Part shown: piece by piece, positions 36,584 through 47,904 of the stretch
How positions within the stretch are numbered: the stretch's first letter is position 1
Layout of the letters: each line of letters begins with the position of its first letter
NCBI GenBank assembly: GCA_036346205.1
Contig: JARFJB010002010.1
Location: 2,199,001 to 2,263,000 of the forward strand
Length of the DNA: 64,000 nucleotides
Origin: Vesta saturnalis
Taxonomy: Eukaryota > Arthropoda > Insecta > Coleoptera > Lampyridae
Direction: 5' to 3'
The notes under the pieces: generated by a model
The model's database searches: none
Told to the model about the DNA's origin: nothing
What the model saw: only the letters and a program-made list of their open reading frames with translations
Position numbers and translations under genes: made by a program

Positions 36584-38150
36584 ATGTACATTTCTAAAAA
36601 CGAAGCTTTTAAAAAAATTTGCGAAGAGTTGGCAAATATTATGCCTCCTTTTAAGTTTGGAAAAACATTCCATGTCGATGTATATCGGCAAATTGTATCT
36701 AGGTTAGGGGATACGAAATATGAATATGTTAGTATGGTGCAAAGCATTAATAAAAATAAGGGTTTTATGAATTATTATGGGAGACATGTCGCAACGAAGA
36801 AAACAATGACACATTGTAAATCTATTATAAGCAAAACGGGCTTCGTAAATTTATTGCTTAAGCATAATATTAATATTTTAAACATATGGGGCAACTGTAG
36901 GCAACACAGTTTAAGATATGCCAAGTTGTGTAAGGAGTTGAACATAAAAGATTCATTTAAAAATCGATTAAAGGTTTATAAGCAATCGAGGTGCCTTATA
37001 AAGTAATCATTACATAATGTTAAAACGTCTACACCAAAAAAAAAATTTATCTGATGATCGTATAAATAAGGTCTACCCTTCTTTCAATAGTATATCATTA
37101 GTTCTGCTTCACTACACCCCTAAAGAAACCAATACAATCCACAATGCAGTGTTCATTTCCAGCGAAGATGAAACTTTCAATACATCTTCTAAATGTGAGA
37201 GGGTCAATGTGGTTAATAACATTACTCCGAATGATATGGTTATTCCCAAATAATTGACAAATTTGTCGAGCGCTGCTGACAATACATGTAGGACCACCGA
37301 TTTTATTGATATTACTCTGGACGATTTTGACATTGCCAAAGCATTGACACATTGTCGAGCGCCGTTGACCTAGCGCCTAAATGTAACACCATTGATATTA
37401 ATGATATTACTCCGGAAGATTTTGTTATACCCAAAGAATTGGCGAATTTATCGAGCCCTACTGCAATCAACCAAATTTTACCCATCAATTCCAAAATATT
37501 ACACGGGATGGAGTAACACCTTCTTATCAGAAATGTAAATATTTTGAAGGGGGGTTTGATATAGATGAAATGGCGTGGGAAAAGATTTTCAAGAGCGGGC
37601 AATTGATAACAAGATACTATCCATATTACATCAAAAAATCGATTTTTAAGTATGTGAATAACAGTTGTATTTTAATTTTTAAATATGTAAAAAAATCGAA
37701 AAAGAAGAATCTAATAAATATATATGCGAATTGTAAACACAACAATTATCAATGCAAAAAATTTATTGTATCTTTGCAAATTGTTGTTAAAAGAGCATTA
37801 ATATACAGCACTTCACTGAATTACTGCCATACGACACCGACAGCAGGGCAAGTAAGAGGCGCAAAAAGTAGTACTTTAAAAAATAAAATCCAACACATTA
37901 AACCCTTACAATATAAAAAAGAAACTTTATTAAGAAATAATAGATTATTGTCTAAAGTTGGAAAGAATCTACAAAATGTTTTGTCTGATGATACGTGCAG
38001 AAAAATAAAGTCTTAATCTTTGACACATTTAGATCGGGATAAAAACGACATTATAGATTTAGTTAAAATGCAATTCGCCCATCCGGAGTACATAAAAGAA
38101 ATTAGTTTCCCTTTTAATGTAAAAATGTATAGTATACATAACAGTTGAAT
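36584..38150 (+). pseudogene. MULE/Phantom-like transposase N-terminal part, catalytic core missing
   Basis: Three open stretches lie in order. 36584-37006 (140 codons) contains EELANIMPPFKFGKTFHVDV, ISKTGFVNLLLKHNI and CRQHSLRYAKLCKELNI. 37017-37253 (78 codons) opens on a Lys-rich start. 37570-38016 (148 codons) contains a Cys/His patch (IYANCKHNNYQCKKFIVSLQ), VRGAKSSTLKNKIQH and LLSKVGKNLQNVLSDDTCRK. After the stop the same frame continues DRDKNDIIDLVKMQ, HPEYIKEISFPFNVKMYS. The C-x-H ... C patch followed by this D-R-D-K and H-P-E-Y pattern resembles what precedes the DDE domain in arthropod MULE (Phantom) proteins. No LDATG-type catalytic region follows before the right inverted repeat, so the core is deleted. 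Assignment is from pattern memory, hence moderate-low. Confidence 0.4.
37215..37480 (+). repeat. Three degenerate about 89-bp repeats encoding a 30-residue motif
   Basis: The units read NNITPNDMVIPK ... LTNLSSAAD, DITLDDFDIAKALT and DITPEDFVIPKELANLSSPT, each spaced by a variable stretch with C-x-T-x-D/F. Frames shift between units. The repeats lie between the two better-kept halves of the MULE-like relic and would form a linker of repeated acidic-hydrophobic motifs. Confidence 0.7.
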
Positions 38151-38480
38151 GTGTTAAAAGAAGAGTATTCCAATACTAGGTCCAGGTTTTGCTCTCTTGG
38201 ATAGACTATTCCTGTATTATGAGTTTATGACTTACCATGATCTATATACTAAAATTACCTAAAGCAAAAATGTTCTACCTATCATTTATTACAAATAACT
38301 ATTTAAAGCCTACCTACGACTAGTCTCATTCTGCTATATCTGTTATTGTGGTACAACTGATAATATTACATAAAATGCGCAAGCTGTATTTATTGTAGCT
38401 CGTTTACAACAATACGAGTATTTGCCCTGTAAATTAATTCTATTGCAGCTATATGAATAACATCTGAATTTTTTATACTT

Positions 38481-38655
38481 TGGGAGTGAAATTCAACCCC
38501 TCAGATGAGCAGTAAATGATTATCAATTTTTTGGGGGAAATTAGTGGTAAATGCGAGCTACATTGTAGGAATTAGAATGCTAAACCCGTTTTCTAAGGGA
38601 GTTTTATGAATTTTGCCATATTTTGGGGGTGGGTTTCAACCCCTCATAGGGACTA
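38481..38655 (-). repeat. 142-bp satellite, inverted orientation, about 1.3 units
   Basis: Reverse-complement landmarks are present: GTGAAATTCAACCCCTCAGA, CAGTAAATGATTATCAATTT, GGTGGGTTTCAACCCCTCAT. It joins the right inverted repeat of the fold-back element to LINE endonuclease sequence at about 38655. Confidence 0.9.
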
Positions 38656-38670
38656 AATTGCGGATAAACT

Positions 38671-39185
38671 ATGATAAAAGTATGCGAAGCTGCCGAATGC
38701 GGAACATTTGGGATTACGGCTGCTTGCCGATCACCTTACTTAAGTATCGTGGAATTTTTGCGAGGTTTAGAAATAAAATTGCCGGAATTTAATGAAGCAT
38801 TTGAAATATTTACGGAAGACATTAATACTTTAGAATCAACTAATATCGAAACGAATAGTTACATAAATATAATGACTCAATTCAGTTACTGTACCTATTT
38901 ACACACACCAACAAGGGTAACGAATACCACCAAAACGTGTATCGACTATTTTTGTAAAGTGTGAACACAAAAACGTTCAACTAATTTTTCCCATTATCCT
39001 AGAGGTGGCCATCACGGATCATTACCCAATGGTACTACTAATAACAGTAGTAATAACAAACCAAAATCGACTCTCAATACTAGGAATAATTACACAAAAT
39101 ATACAAACTTCGAAAAATTAACTAAGCTAATTAGTAATTATTATTACATCGATTACGGTTTGAACCTTGATGACCCACTTTATTT
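38671..39185 (+). pseudogene. LINE endonuclease domain fragment
   Basis: CRSPYLSIVEFLRGLEIKL and FEIFTEDINTLES (the G-D-I-N motif reads E-D-I-N) are followed by YLHTPTRVTNTTKTCIDYF, a hallmark of CR1-group endonucleases (T-R-V-T-x-T-T-K-T-x-I-D-H). One frame over, EVAITDHYPMVLLI carries the conserved D-H-Y-P end. Coding-like sequence runs on to YYYIDYGLNLDDPLYL at about 39185. The first about 60 residues of the domain are lost at the satellite junction. Active-site Gly/Asp changes and frameshifts make it inactive. Confidence 0.85.
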
Positions 39186-40904
39186 ATAAATAAGTAATTG
39201 CACAAGTACATGTGTAACCAAATAACAAAAAAAAAAACAATGAAAGGGTTAAATATACAACAAAACACCATTAAATCAGTTTAAAGTGATTACAAAATTA
39301 TAACATTAAGAGAGAAATAAATAAAAAGCAGTTTAGTTACACATAAACACAAAAGAAAAGAAACCCCATGTAGTTACACCCACAATTGTGTCATAAATAA
39401 TCATGCCGGTCTTTAAGCGAATAAGCAGATAAAAAAAATCAATCAAATTACGGTACATATAAAATACAACAACAGTCAAATTGCACGAGGAATTTACACG
39501 TACACAATTGTTTAGTGGCTACTAAAGCACAAAACACATATGAAAAATTACCATCAATTGCATAAATTAGTTCGCAGGCAAACAATTATACTGACAAAAA
39601 AAACTCATTAAAACAAAGCCTTACAAAGGTAAGTTATAAATAGATCACAACATCGTGACCGAGATATAAATTTGAGTGCGTTAGAAAAATACAAGGTCCC
39701 TTTCTCAGGTTACACATTCATCTATACAACAAATGAAAACAATGAAAATGAAATTGGAGGTGTTTAATGGTTATCTGGCGCGGGAGTGTGTAGCCACTTG
39801 GCAATTTCGTTTTACAATTAATAACAAAAGAGGTATCATGTACCCGTTCGCCAGCCCACCTCTACACAAATATAAATATAAACAAACAACAATGCTAATT
39901 CATACAAATACAAGAGTGAGGGAGCCACTGTACTGTCTTTTATTTTAGTAGATTTCAGCTTAATCAGCCCGAGTGCGAATGTGGTACTTTTGCAACGCAA
40001 TGTATGATGTTCAATACATTACATAGACTGGAAAAATTATTTGCTGCGAGCCTTAATTTATATAAACAAAATTCCAACTTATACTTTAAATGATCACAGA
40101 CACAAATCGTTAACATACGCGGTTTAACTTCAAAAAGGGTGACTGTTATTAATAGATGAATATTTGAAAAACACATTACAGCTAAAATCGGAAGAAAAGA
40201 CAAATTAGTGTTGGCTAATTCAAAAGAAAATGTACACGAACGAAATATTTCAAAGACAAACAGTTTACAATGAAGGTATTTAATTAACTAAAAATCGATC
40301 TGGCTCGATTGACACTCTAACTGTAACTGCTTTCCCCTCTGGTTTCCAACTAACCATCTTTACTCCCGCAACCAATCCCCATCTTCCAAAAGTAATAAAA
40401 AAAAATTATTACGTTGGAACAATTTCATATTAACTATTGAAGGACATTTTAATTTTAAAAATATGCATTCGTCCGTAACCAGCCCTACATTTACTTCGCG
40501 GGTTTCAACTTAACAAACAAGGATCCCTTTGGATTTGCGCTATGTTCAGCCGTAATTAATCGTTAGATCAATGACATTTTTATATCAAGAGCGCGCATAA
40601 GAAATTCCAGTGATTCGTTACGCCCTTTCAGTAAATCGGTTTTTTAAGTGTACACCTGCTACTCAAACCCCAACATGTGTTTTTCAACCCTTAGCCAATA
40701 TCAGTTACATACATTCTCACATTTCTTATACAAAAATATATAAATAACATATTACGACGTATTATCGAGATATTAAAAATTCTCTAATTATCTTTTCTGT
40801 CGCGGTAACAATGGCGTTTTGACAAACGCTAATTATAATAATAAAATGTTTGCGGTCCACTACCCACACTGTTTGCTAATAAATTGTAACTGTATTAAAA
40901 TTAA
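39186..40904. other. Insertion in LINE; nothing recognised
   Basis: About 1.7 kb of AC-rich DNA separates the endonuclease and linker parts of the LINE. I found no paired termini, no target duplication and no motif-bearing frame. The best open stretches (39733-39948, 71 codons) are uninformative. Confidence 0.5.
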
Positions 40905-41440
40905 AAGCCTAGATGACAACTAGAATATTAAGATCCATTAGAGGTAGAGATAGATTGAGTAAGTTAGTATTACGTAATCCAAATTATGTTCATTTAAGTG
41001 AAAACTACAAAAATATCGAAATAACCTTACTAAACTAATCAGATTCACTAAAGAAAATTGTTTTAAACGCAAAATGGAGGATAGCGGAGGAAATCTCAAT
41101 AAAACTTGTAAAACCATAAAAGAGATCAGTAATGCACAGGGCGGTAAAGAAAACATTACCTCACTAACTAACAAAGACGGCAATAGGGTTGAAAATGAAA
41201 AAGATATTGCTAATTATTTTAACGAGTATATCCAGAAGGTATCTGTAGAGATGGCATCACAATTTAACAACCCTCTACCTAACATATCGGACCCCTTCAT
41301 CCCACATTCCATATACTTTTATCCAGTAAGTGAAGTACACATAACTAATCATATTAATTCACTGGAAAAATCAATCTCATCTTGTGGTATTAACGGCATA
41401 GATAATTATTACATCAAAACAGTTGGAAGTTTTATTTAAG
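40905..41440 (+). pseudogene. LINE linker between endonuclease and RT
   Basis: An early piece reads SIRGRDRLSKLVLRNPNYV, the basic segment that precedes RT in CR1-group LINEs. Then 41074-41439 is open for 121 codons: LNKTCKTIKEISNAQGGKEN, NRVENEKDIANYFNEYIQKV, and DGIDNYY-like NGIDNYYIKTVGSFI. It ends in a stop at the start of a CACACG microsatellite. The upstream join to the basic segment needs one frameshift. Confidence 0.85.
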
Positions 41441-41446
41441 GCCTCT

Positions 41447-41804
41447 GATACACACACACGCACACGCACACGCACACGCACACGCACACGCACACGCACA
41501 CGCACACGCACACGCACACGCACACGCACACGCACACGCACACGCACACGCACACGCACACGCACACGCACACGCACACGCACACGCACACGTTCACGCA
41601 CACGCACACGCACACGCACACGCACACGCACACGCACACGCACACGCACACACACACCACGCACACACGCACACACGACACACACACAACACGCAACACG
41701 CATAACGCACACGCGCACACGCACACACGTCACACGCACACACTCACACGCACACACCACAACACACACACACACACATAACACACAGATATATGATATA
41801 TAGT

Positions 41805-41846
<42 letters not shown>
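41447..41846. repeat. (CACACG)n then (CA)n then (TA)n microsatellite inside the LINE
   Basis: 41447-41650 is a near-perfect hexamer CACACG array, 41651-41803 is degenerate CA-rich, and 41807-41846 is TA. It breaks the LINE reading frame. Arg-Val and Thr-His-Arg runs in its frames are repeat artefacts. Confidence 0.97.
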
Positions 41847-41848
<2 letters not shown>

Positions 41849-44380
41849 AGATGATTCAAATTACGTGCAAGTAGCTATTTAAGTTGCATAGTAAAGTATT
41901 TCTTTAGTTGGTACGAAATGGTACATTTCATTAAATAATTCTAGATAAGAATGATTGATAAACATTGAGATGTTTGGAAAATTTAAATATTTCTTAATAT
42001 AATTTTAATAATGTTAGTATAAGTAATCGACAGCACAGTACATTGAAGTATAGGATATGTTTGTTATCGTTTTGAGTTAATTCAAGTTTTCATTTAGTTT
42101 TGTAAGTTTATTTTAAAACAATATTCCCTGACGACATGTGATACAGGTTGTAGTTGACAGAAATAATGTTAAAACTAGATTTAGGCTGGTATCAATGTCG
42201 CAATTCTCATGTACGCAGCCAAGATTAGTAAAAACATTCGTATTTGTGCGTTAAACTCATATTAGTGCAAAAATTATGAAAAAACACAATAAGCACATTA
42301 GTGAGTGACTATAAAACATAAATCATGCAGCAGCTCCGGGATTATTGTGTGTAATCAACATTTTATGATATTAAACTAGTGAGTGACTACATTCCGACAC
42401 TACTCGTAGAAGAACTTATGAACCCACGAAAGTGGTAAAATAAATTAATTTGTGACTTGAACATTAAGTTTAAACACTTACAAGAACAGTTATTGTGTTT
42501 AAAAGTGTGAAATTTAACATTAAAATTATATAAACAAAATGAGGTTATGTTATATCCTCGCATATAAATTTTTGTAAAAAGTATTTTAAATTGAGACAAT
42601 TTATATAAAATAAATTACTAGAGGCAAAAATAGTAAGGTAGCCTCAATTTTATGTTATAGTTCCTTATATTTATGTCCATTTTTGTTAATTTTAGTTTTT
42701 AAGAGTATTGGTAGAATTTAAATAATTTTCCTCTCAAATTGACCGTAGGCATGTTTAGGATGGATATTTGGGTGTAGTAGCATCCCCTATTCATGTAGAG
42801 GTAGTTTCCAGGCCTGTAAAATTCATAGAATTAGTGTAAATTCAATAAATAAGTGTAAAAATTAACGTAGTTATTAAGTGTATGAATTAGTCCGTGTTTG
42901 GTTTTAAATTATAGATAAAATTATGTAGATTATGGAAATGTTTTTAGATTTAAGAAATGTTAAAGGGGGCGAAAGTTATAGGGCTTTAAAGAAAAATCGT
43001 AATGTAAAAATTACAGTAGCCAATCAGAATTTAGGGAATATTCTTCGTAACTATAGAAAAACATTCGATGATTTGGTTGTCGACCAAAATCATATAAATA
43101 CAAGTGCATTAGCTTCACAAACTCTCTTGATTTTCATCTTTTGCAACAACTTGCCAAAGTAAGCTGTTGCGAAATTTTTTGAAAATAATTTTTAAAACAA
43201 ATTAACGTCACTTCGGGAAATTAACAAAGTGCGATTTAGTATCGGAAGTGTTAACAAAACAAGTGATAGTCTTTTGCCGAAAAATAATTAAATTAAGGTT
43301 AGTTTACCTTTTTAAATTTCAAATCGGAAGTTTTCGATTAGTTATAAAAATATTTCCGCAGTTTCGACTTTGTTTGTTTTTAAATTTATATTGTGAATGT
43401 TGGTATGGATATTTAATTGTGTTGTCTTCGTGTTTTTATCATTATACACCTTGTTTATCAAAAGTGTGTTTAATTTACAACAACCTTCAACGATCCATGC
43501 TTTTCAAAATTTATTTTGAAGTTAATTAAAAAGAAGTGATGAGCCTAAAAATAAAGATTCGTCAATATTCTAATAACAATAGTCAAAATACCTAAACGAA
43601 TAAGCTGTTCATTTAAAAGAAAATTTGGATGTTCGAGGAGCAGAGTTGCAGTTCGCAGGAGCTGTTGTCTTCAATCAACTTCAGCAGCAGTAACCCACAA
43701 AAGGGGGATATTGTATGTGAGTACCTTATTGTTGACATTGATACTTTATTGTTATGTTCATAATTTCAATCCTTTGTAATAATCATGATGTGCAACAACA
43801 AGTATGCATGTGCCAAGGGAATGTTGTTTGTTCTAAAAATTTAAATGGTTTATGTTAATATTTGTTTTTTATTCAAACGTAGTTATACTTGCTTGTATGT
43901 CGAATTTCACTTTTTGTTGTAGTCAAATCATATATTTGCGTATTCACAGCGCATGCCCACGTATACTTTTAAAAGAATTTTGTTATGTACAGGGTGTAAC
44001 ACAGGTATTAATGCGAATTAAAAATTATAATTCAGTTTACTTAATCAATTTAGATACGATAGAAATAATAGGACATTATCTCAATGTGCTTTAATCATAT
44101 TAACTATGATTATTGTATTCAAACAAGCAATATAATTCAAAGTAATAATCATTTATTTTATAATATTAAAAGTAGAGTTTCTTCTAAATTTTGATCCCTA
44201 TCCCCTGGTGATGAGTCTCATAGTTCTACCGACGAATATGTTATCAATACTAAGAGTTTTAGCCGATGTTAAATTAATAATAACAATAAACAATAATAAG
44301 TAATAATTAAATAATATAATTTATAAATATAATTAAAGTACGATTATTTATTATTAGGTGGGGGTTTTTATTAATACAGG

Positions 44381-44382
<2 letters not shown>
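41847..44382. other. About 2.5 kb insertion between (TA)n tracts; unclassified
   Basis: This block lies between (TA)n at 41807-41846 and (TA)n at 44383-44445 and interrupts LINE coding sequence. The most protein-like stretch is 42932-43162 (76 codons): MEMFLDLRNVKGGESYRALK and NRNVKITVANQNLGNILRNY, then KTFDDLVVDQNHINTS. I do not recognise it. No paired termini or LTRs were found. Confidence 0.4.

Positions 44383-44445
<63 letters not shown>
44383..44445. repeat. (TA)n microsatellite
   Basis: A pure AT alternation of about 31 units directly before LINE RT sequence. Confidence 0.97.
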
Positions 44446-44448
<3 letters not shown>

Positions 44449-44729
44449 CACACATAATTTGTTTCACTAGTGGACACTTTTCAGAAACCTTCAAAAAATC
44501 AGTAATAATCCAAATCTTTAAATCTGGAGCTAAAGCATGTGTGAATAATTATAGGCCGATTTCATTTACCAACTACATTAGTAAGATCTTGGAAAAGTGC
44601 ATCAAAAGTAGAATACTAAAGTTCTTTGATATATTTGATGTTTTGAATGGATCGTAATACGGTTTTCGAGCAACCTTGAGTACTGATGATGCAGTTTTCC
44701 AAGTAACTAATAATAGTTGTAAATGCGAA
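44446..44729 (+). pseudogene. LINE RT N-terminal part
   Basis: The frame reads CFTSGHFSETFKKSVIIQIF, KSGAKACVNNYRPISF, NYISKILEKCIKSRILKFFD, then a stop replacing the Gln before YGF (normally Q-Y-G-F-R) and ATLSTDDAVFQVTN. These are RT motifs 0 to 2 of CR1-group LINEs. It ends at 44729 where satellite begins, so the catalytic A and C motifs are not here. Confidence 0.9.
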
Positions 44730-45427
44730 TTACGCCGTAAGGGTTATAATGTGAAACCTTTTTTCTAAGGGTGTTATATGAATTTTTTAATATTTTTAAT
44801 TTACTGCCCGTCTGAGGGGTTGAAACCCACCCCCAAAGTTTTAAAAATTCACATAACACCTTTAAAAGAAAGGTTTCACATTCTCACCCCTACAATATAA
44901 TTTTCATTTACCACTATTATCCCCAATAAAATTGGCAATCATTTACTGCCCGTCTGAGGGGTTGGAATCTACCCCCAAAGTATTAAAAAAGTCATATATC
45001 ACCCTTAGAAAAAAGGTTTCACAATCTAACCCTTATAGCGTAATTCGCATTTACCTCTAGTATTCCCAAAAAAATTGGCAATCATTTACTGCCGGTATAA
45101 GGGGTTGAAATCTACCCCCCAAGTATTAAAAAATTCATATAACACCCTTAGAAAAAAGATTTCGCATTATAACCCTTACAATGTCATTTGTACTTACCAT
45201 TAGTACTCCCAAAAAATTGCAGATCGTTTACTGTCCGTCTAAGGTGCTAAAACCCACAACACCGTATTAAAAAATTCATATAACACCCTTAGAAAAAAGG
45301 TTTCACATTATAACCCTTACGGCGTAATTCGCATTTACAACTATTATTAGTTACTTGGAAAACTGCATCAGCAGTACTCAAGGTTGCTCGAAAACCGTAT
45401 TACGACCCATTCAAAACATCAAATATA
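44592..45427. repeat. Near-perfect palindromic duplication of LINE plus satellite
   Basis: The left arm 44592-44796 (LINE RT then reversed satellite) is repeated in inverse orientation on the right from 45266 to 45427, continuing at 47849-47903 beyond a transposon. Over about 150 bp compared by eye only two mismatches were seen (around 44650 and 44684). The 0.47-kb spacer is satellite in plus orientation. Confidence 0.9.
44730..45345 (+). repeat. 142-bp satellite block, about four units, mostly plus orientation
   Basis: 44730-44800 reads as reverse-strand satellite. From 44801 onward GCCCGTCTGAGGGGTTG, CACCCTTAGAAAAAAGG and related landmarks run forward. The switch point near 44800 is the centre side of the palindrome. 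Confidence 0.9.
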
Positions 45428-47848
45428 AAGCCTGTCCGGTAGAACTGAACGGGTATCGGATTAACAAGGAGGATTGTCAATATATGGTTCTATTGTGCTT
45501 GAAACCGCCTTAATGCTTTGCTGTCTCGTACTTATTGTACGTGACAAAGAAAGATGGATATATTATGAATAATGCCTCTATTTCTGCCGAACAAAAGCGT
45601 TTGCAACTTTCACACATAATGACAAGGCAATAAGAATCAGATGCAGGTAGAATAGAAATTCAATAGGTATAATAAAATGCCAGTGGTTCTCAACACTGCT
45701 TTAACATTATATAATTTGTGAAGAAATGCAACTTTTGTATAATAAAAATAATAATCGATTACTAATTACCTATAAGTAATTTCAATTGACACCTTTCACT
45801 TATACTTATAACAACAATAACAAATACATTTTTATTATAGTTAGTAAATATTAATTAAATTACAAAGATATACTTTTATAATTAAATGTAAAAATTATAA
45901 TTGTCATTCGGCTTCAGATTCATCACTTCCTGAGTCATCCAAATCTTGGAAAAGATCATCGTCATCACTTTCTTCAGTGTTAACTGTGAAAATAAGAGGT
46001 CTTACTTCATCCACAATCTCTTCATTAACAAAAGTATCTTTAATTATTTTATCCGTATGATCAATACATTTTGCCATATTTCCGCACTAACTGTTTTTAA
46101 TGCGTCGTTCCACGTATTAAGAACATCTTCGTCTTTTCCGGATGTCGCAACGATACTTTTGTCGTATTTGTTCTTAGTAATGCCCCATACCAACTCAATT
46201 GGATTGAAATGGCAATGATACGGGGGCAGGCGCAAAACTTCATGTCCATATGATAGAGCTAGCTCATCGATTACATATTTTCGCATTGGTCTACTTTGTT
46301 TCTTTTGGCCAATTCCACTAACTCTGCCTTTGTCATAAAATTTTCCCACGCTATTTTTTTAGCGGTTAACCATTGCTGTATTTCTTCTTTTTTCCAAGAA
46401 ACTTTGACTGCCTTCTCTGCCTTTCGAGAATGATAACTCGCATTGTCAAGGACAATTATTGATGGTTCCTCTAATTTTTGTAAAAGTGATTCCTCAAACC
46501 ATTTTTCGAACAATTCTGCGTTCATATTATCGTGATAATCTAATGATTTATTTTTGTACCGAAAATTAATTGACTTCCGTCGATAAAACCGTTTCTGTTA
46601 CCTGCTTCAATGATAATAAATCGTTTTCCATCTGATGATTTGTTCGGTTGATGTAAACTCTTTGCACTGTTATCTTGCCAAGTACATTTTGACGTACTAC
46701 CTTTACTAAATATCCACGTTTCGTCTGTAAAACAAACTGTCTCGAACTTTCGGAGTTAAGATTTTTGAGATACTTTCTCAGAAAAACGTTTCTTTTGGCG
46801 ACAATGTGGCTTTGTTCACACAAACCGCGTCTATTGTTGGTTTTGGAATTTAAAGCCCATATTTTTTAACACTAGAGCCAAACTGGTTTTTCCTATTTCA
46901 TACGCGGTTCTCAATTTTAAGAAGTTTAATAATGAATTTAACGTTACGTGTTCCTTCTTCGCGTACATCTCGTATATTAATGCACGAATTGTTTGTTTTC
47001 CATTTTCTGGAAAATCTGTAGTGCAAAGTTTGACACGCTGTTTTTTCACTGGAGGTTCCAACTCGCCGCCATTTTTTTAAAGCACAGATTTTCCCCACCG
47101 TCGAAACCGAAAGTTTTAACGCGTTTGCTGTTCTTTGTTGAACAGAAAATGTAGATAATAGTGGACCACCATTTTCTTTTCTTCTTTAAAATAATCGACT
47201 GTATTTAAAACTAATTCGCGAATTTCTTTACTCAACTTTTTCGGCATTATATTAATGGTTAGTTTATATAAACGCTTACTCAAAGAATAATGATAATATA
47301 GATATTGCAGTTGTTTTATTTATACCTATATGTACCTACTAAATGGTATAATAATCTATTATTAATTACTTATTGTTACAGTATTGCATATTTATTTGGA
47401 TTCTTTTGTAATTGGAGTACACTAAAACGTCATTACCATACTTAGGTATACAATGAACTTTCTAAATGTAAATTGAAATACCTATACTTAATCGAATATT
47501 CATTATTATGAATGGCTTTTATAAATGTTTATTATAAAACTTGCATTCTTCCATAAATTTTAAATGTAATGTTAAAGCAGTGTTGAGAACCACTGGCATT
47601 TTATTATACCTATTGAATTTCTATTCTACCTGCATCTGATTCTTATTGCCTTGTCATTATGTGTGAAAGTTGCAAACGCTTTTGTTCGGCAGAAATAGAG
47701 GCATTATTCATAATATATCCATCTTTCTTTGTCACGTACAATAAGTACGAGACAGCAAAGCATTAAGGCGGTTTCAAGCACAATAGAACCATATATTGAC
47801 AATCCTCCTTGTTAATCCGATACCCGTTCAGTTCTACCGGACAGGCTT
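45428..47848 (-). mobile_element. Tc1/mariner-superfamily transposon with 281-bp TIRs and TA duplication
   Basis: Left end AAGCCTGTCCGGTAGAACTG at 45428, mirrored at 47848. The inverted repeats 45428-45708 and 47568-47848 look identical by eye. TA flanks both ends (45426-45427 and 47849-47850). The target is the inverted LINE copy: the uninterrupted sister sequence TTCTTTGATATATTTGATG at about 44622-44640 serves as an empty site and confirms both the element limits and the TA duplication. It encodes a minus-strand transposase relic. Confidence 0.93.
45907..47248 (-). pseudogene. Tc1/mariner-like DDE transposase, several frameshifts
   Basis: The likely start is MPKKLSKEIRELVLNTVDYF at 47248. 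A helix-turn-helix region follows (LSTFSVQQRTANALKLSVST, shifted), then GKQTIRALIYEMYAKKEHVT with LNFLKLRTAYEIGKTSLALV. The core has FTDETWIFSKGS (first Asp, 46713-46727), GKRFIIIEAGNRNGFIDGSQ, IIVLDNASYHSRKAEKA (second Asp, near 46445), and LPPYHCHFNPIELVWG (third catalytic residue Glu, about 46190-46210). The C-terminus ends with an acidic tail (ESDDDDLFQDLDDSGSDE) at 45907. All three catalytic residues are kept, but about five frame changes break the ORF. Either it is newly dead and was moved in trans, or some shifts are assembly indels. Confidence 0.85.
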
Positions 47849-47904
47849 TATCAAAGAACTTTAGTATTCTACTTTTGATGCACTTTTCCAAGATAATTCT
47901 TTTT

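Larger units (their letters stand above)
35086..38480 (+). mobile_element. Fold-back DNA element with satellite-bearing arms (Foldback/NOF-like)
   Basis: The inner inverted repeats, about 35086-35290 and 38225-38480, pair over roughly 200-250 bp (for example TTATTCATATAGCT, ACATAAAATGCGCA reversed, GACTAGTCTCATTCTGC reversed). Outside them both arms continue into the 142-bp satellite in opposite orientations: the large array on the left, about 1.3 units on the right. Arms made of tandem repeats flanking a coding centre are the design of Drosophila Foldback elements carrying NOF. The outer limits cannot be fixed; the satellite may be part of the element, which would then span at least 31560-38655. 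Confidence 0.6.

Noticed and set aside
41377..41859. 160-codon Arg-Val ORF and its antisense Thr-Arg partner
   Set aside because: Translation of the CACACG hexamer array; no independent coding signal.
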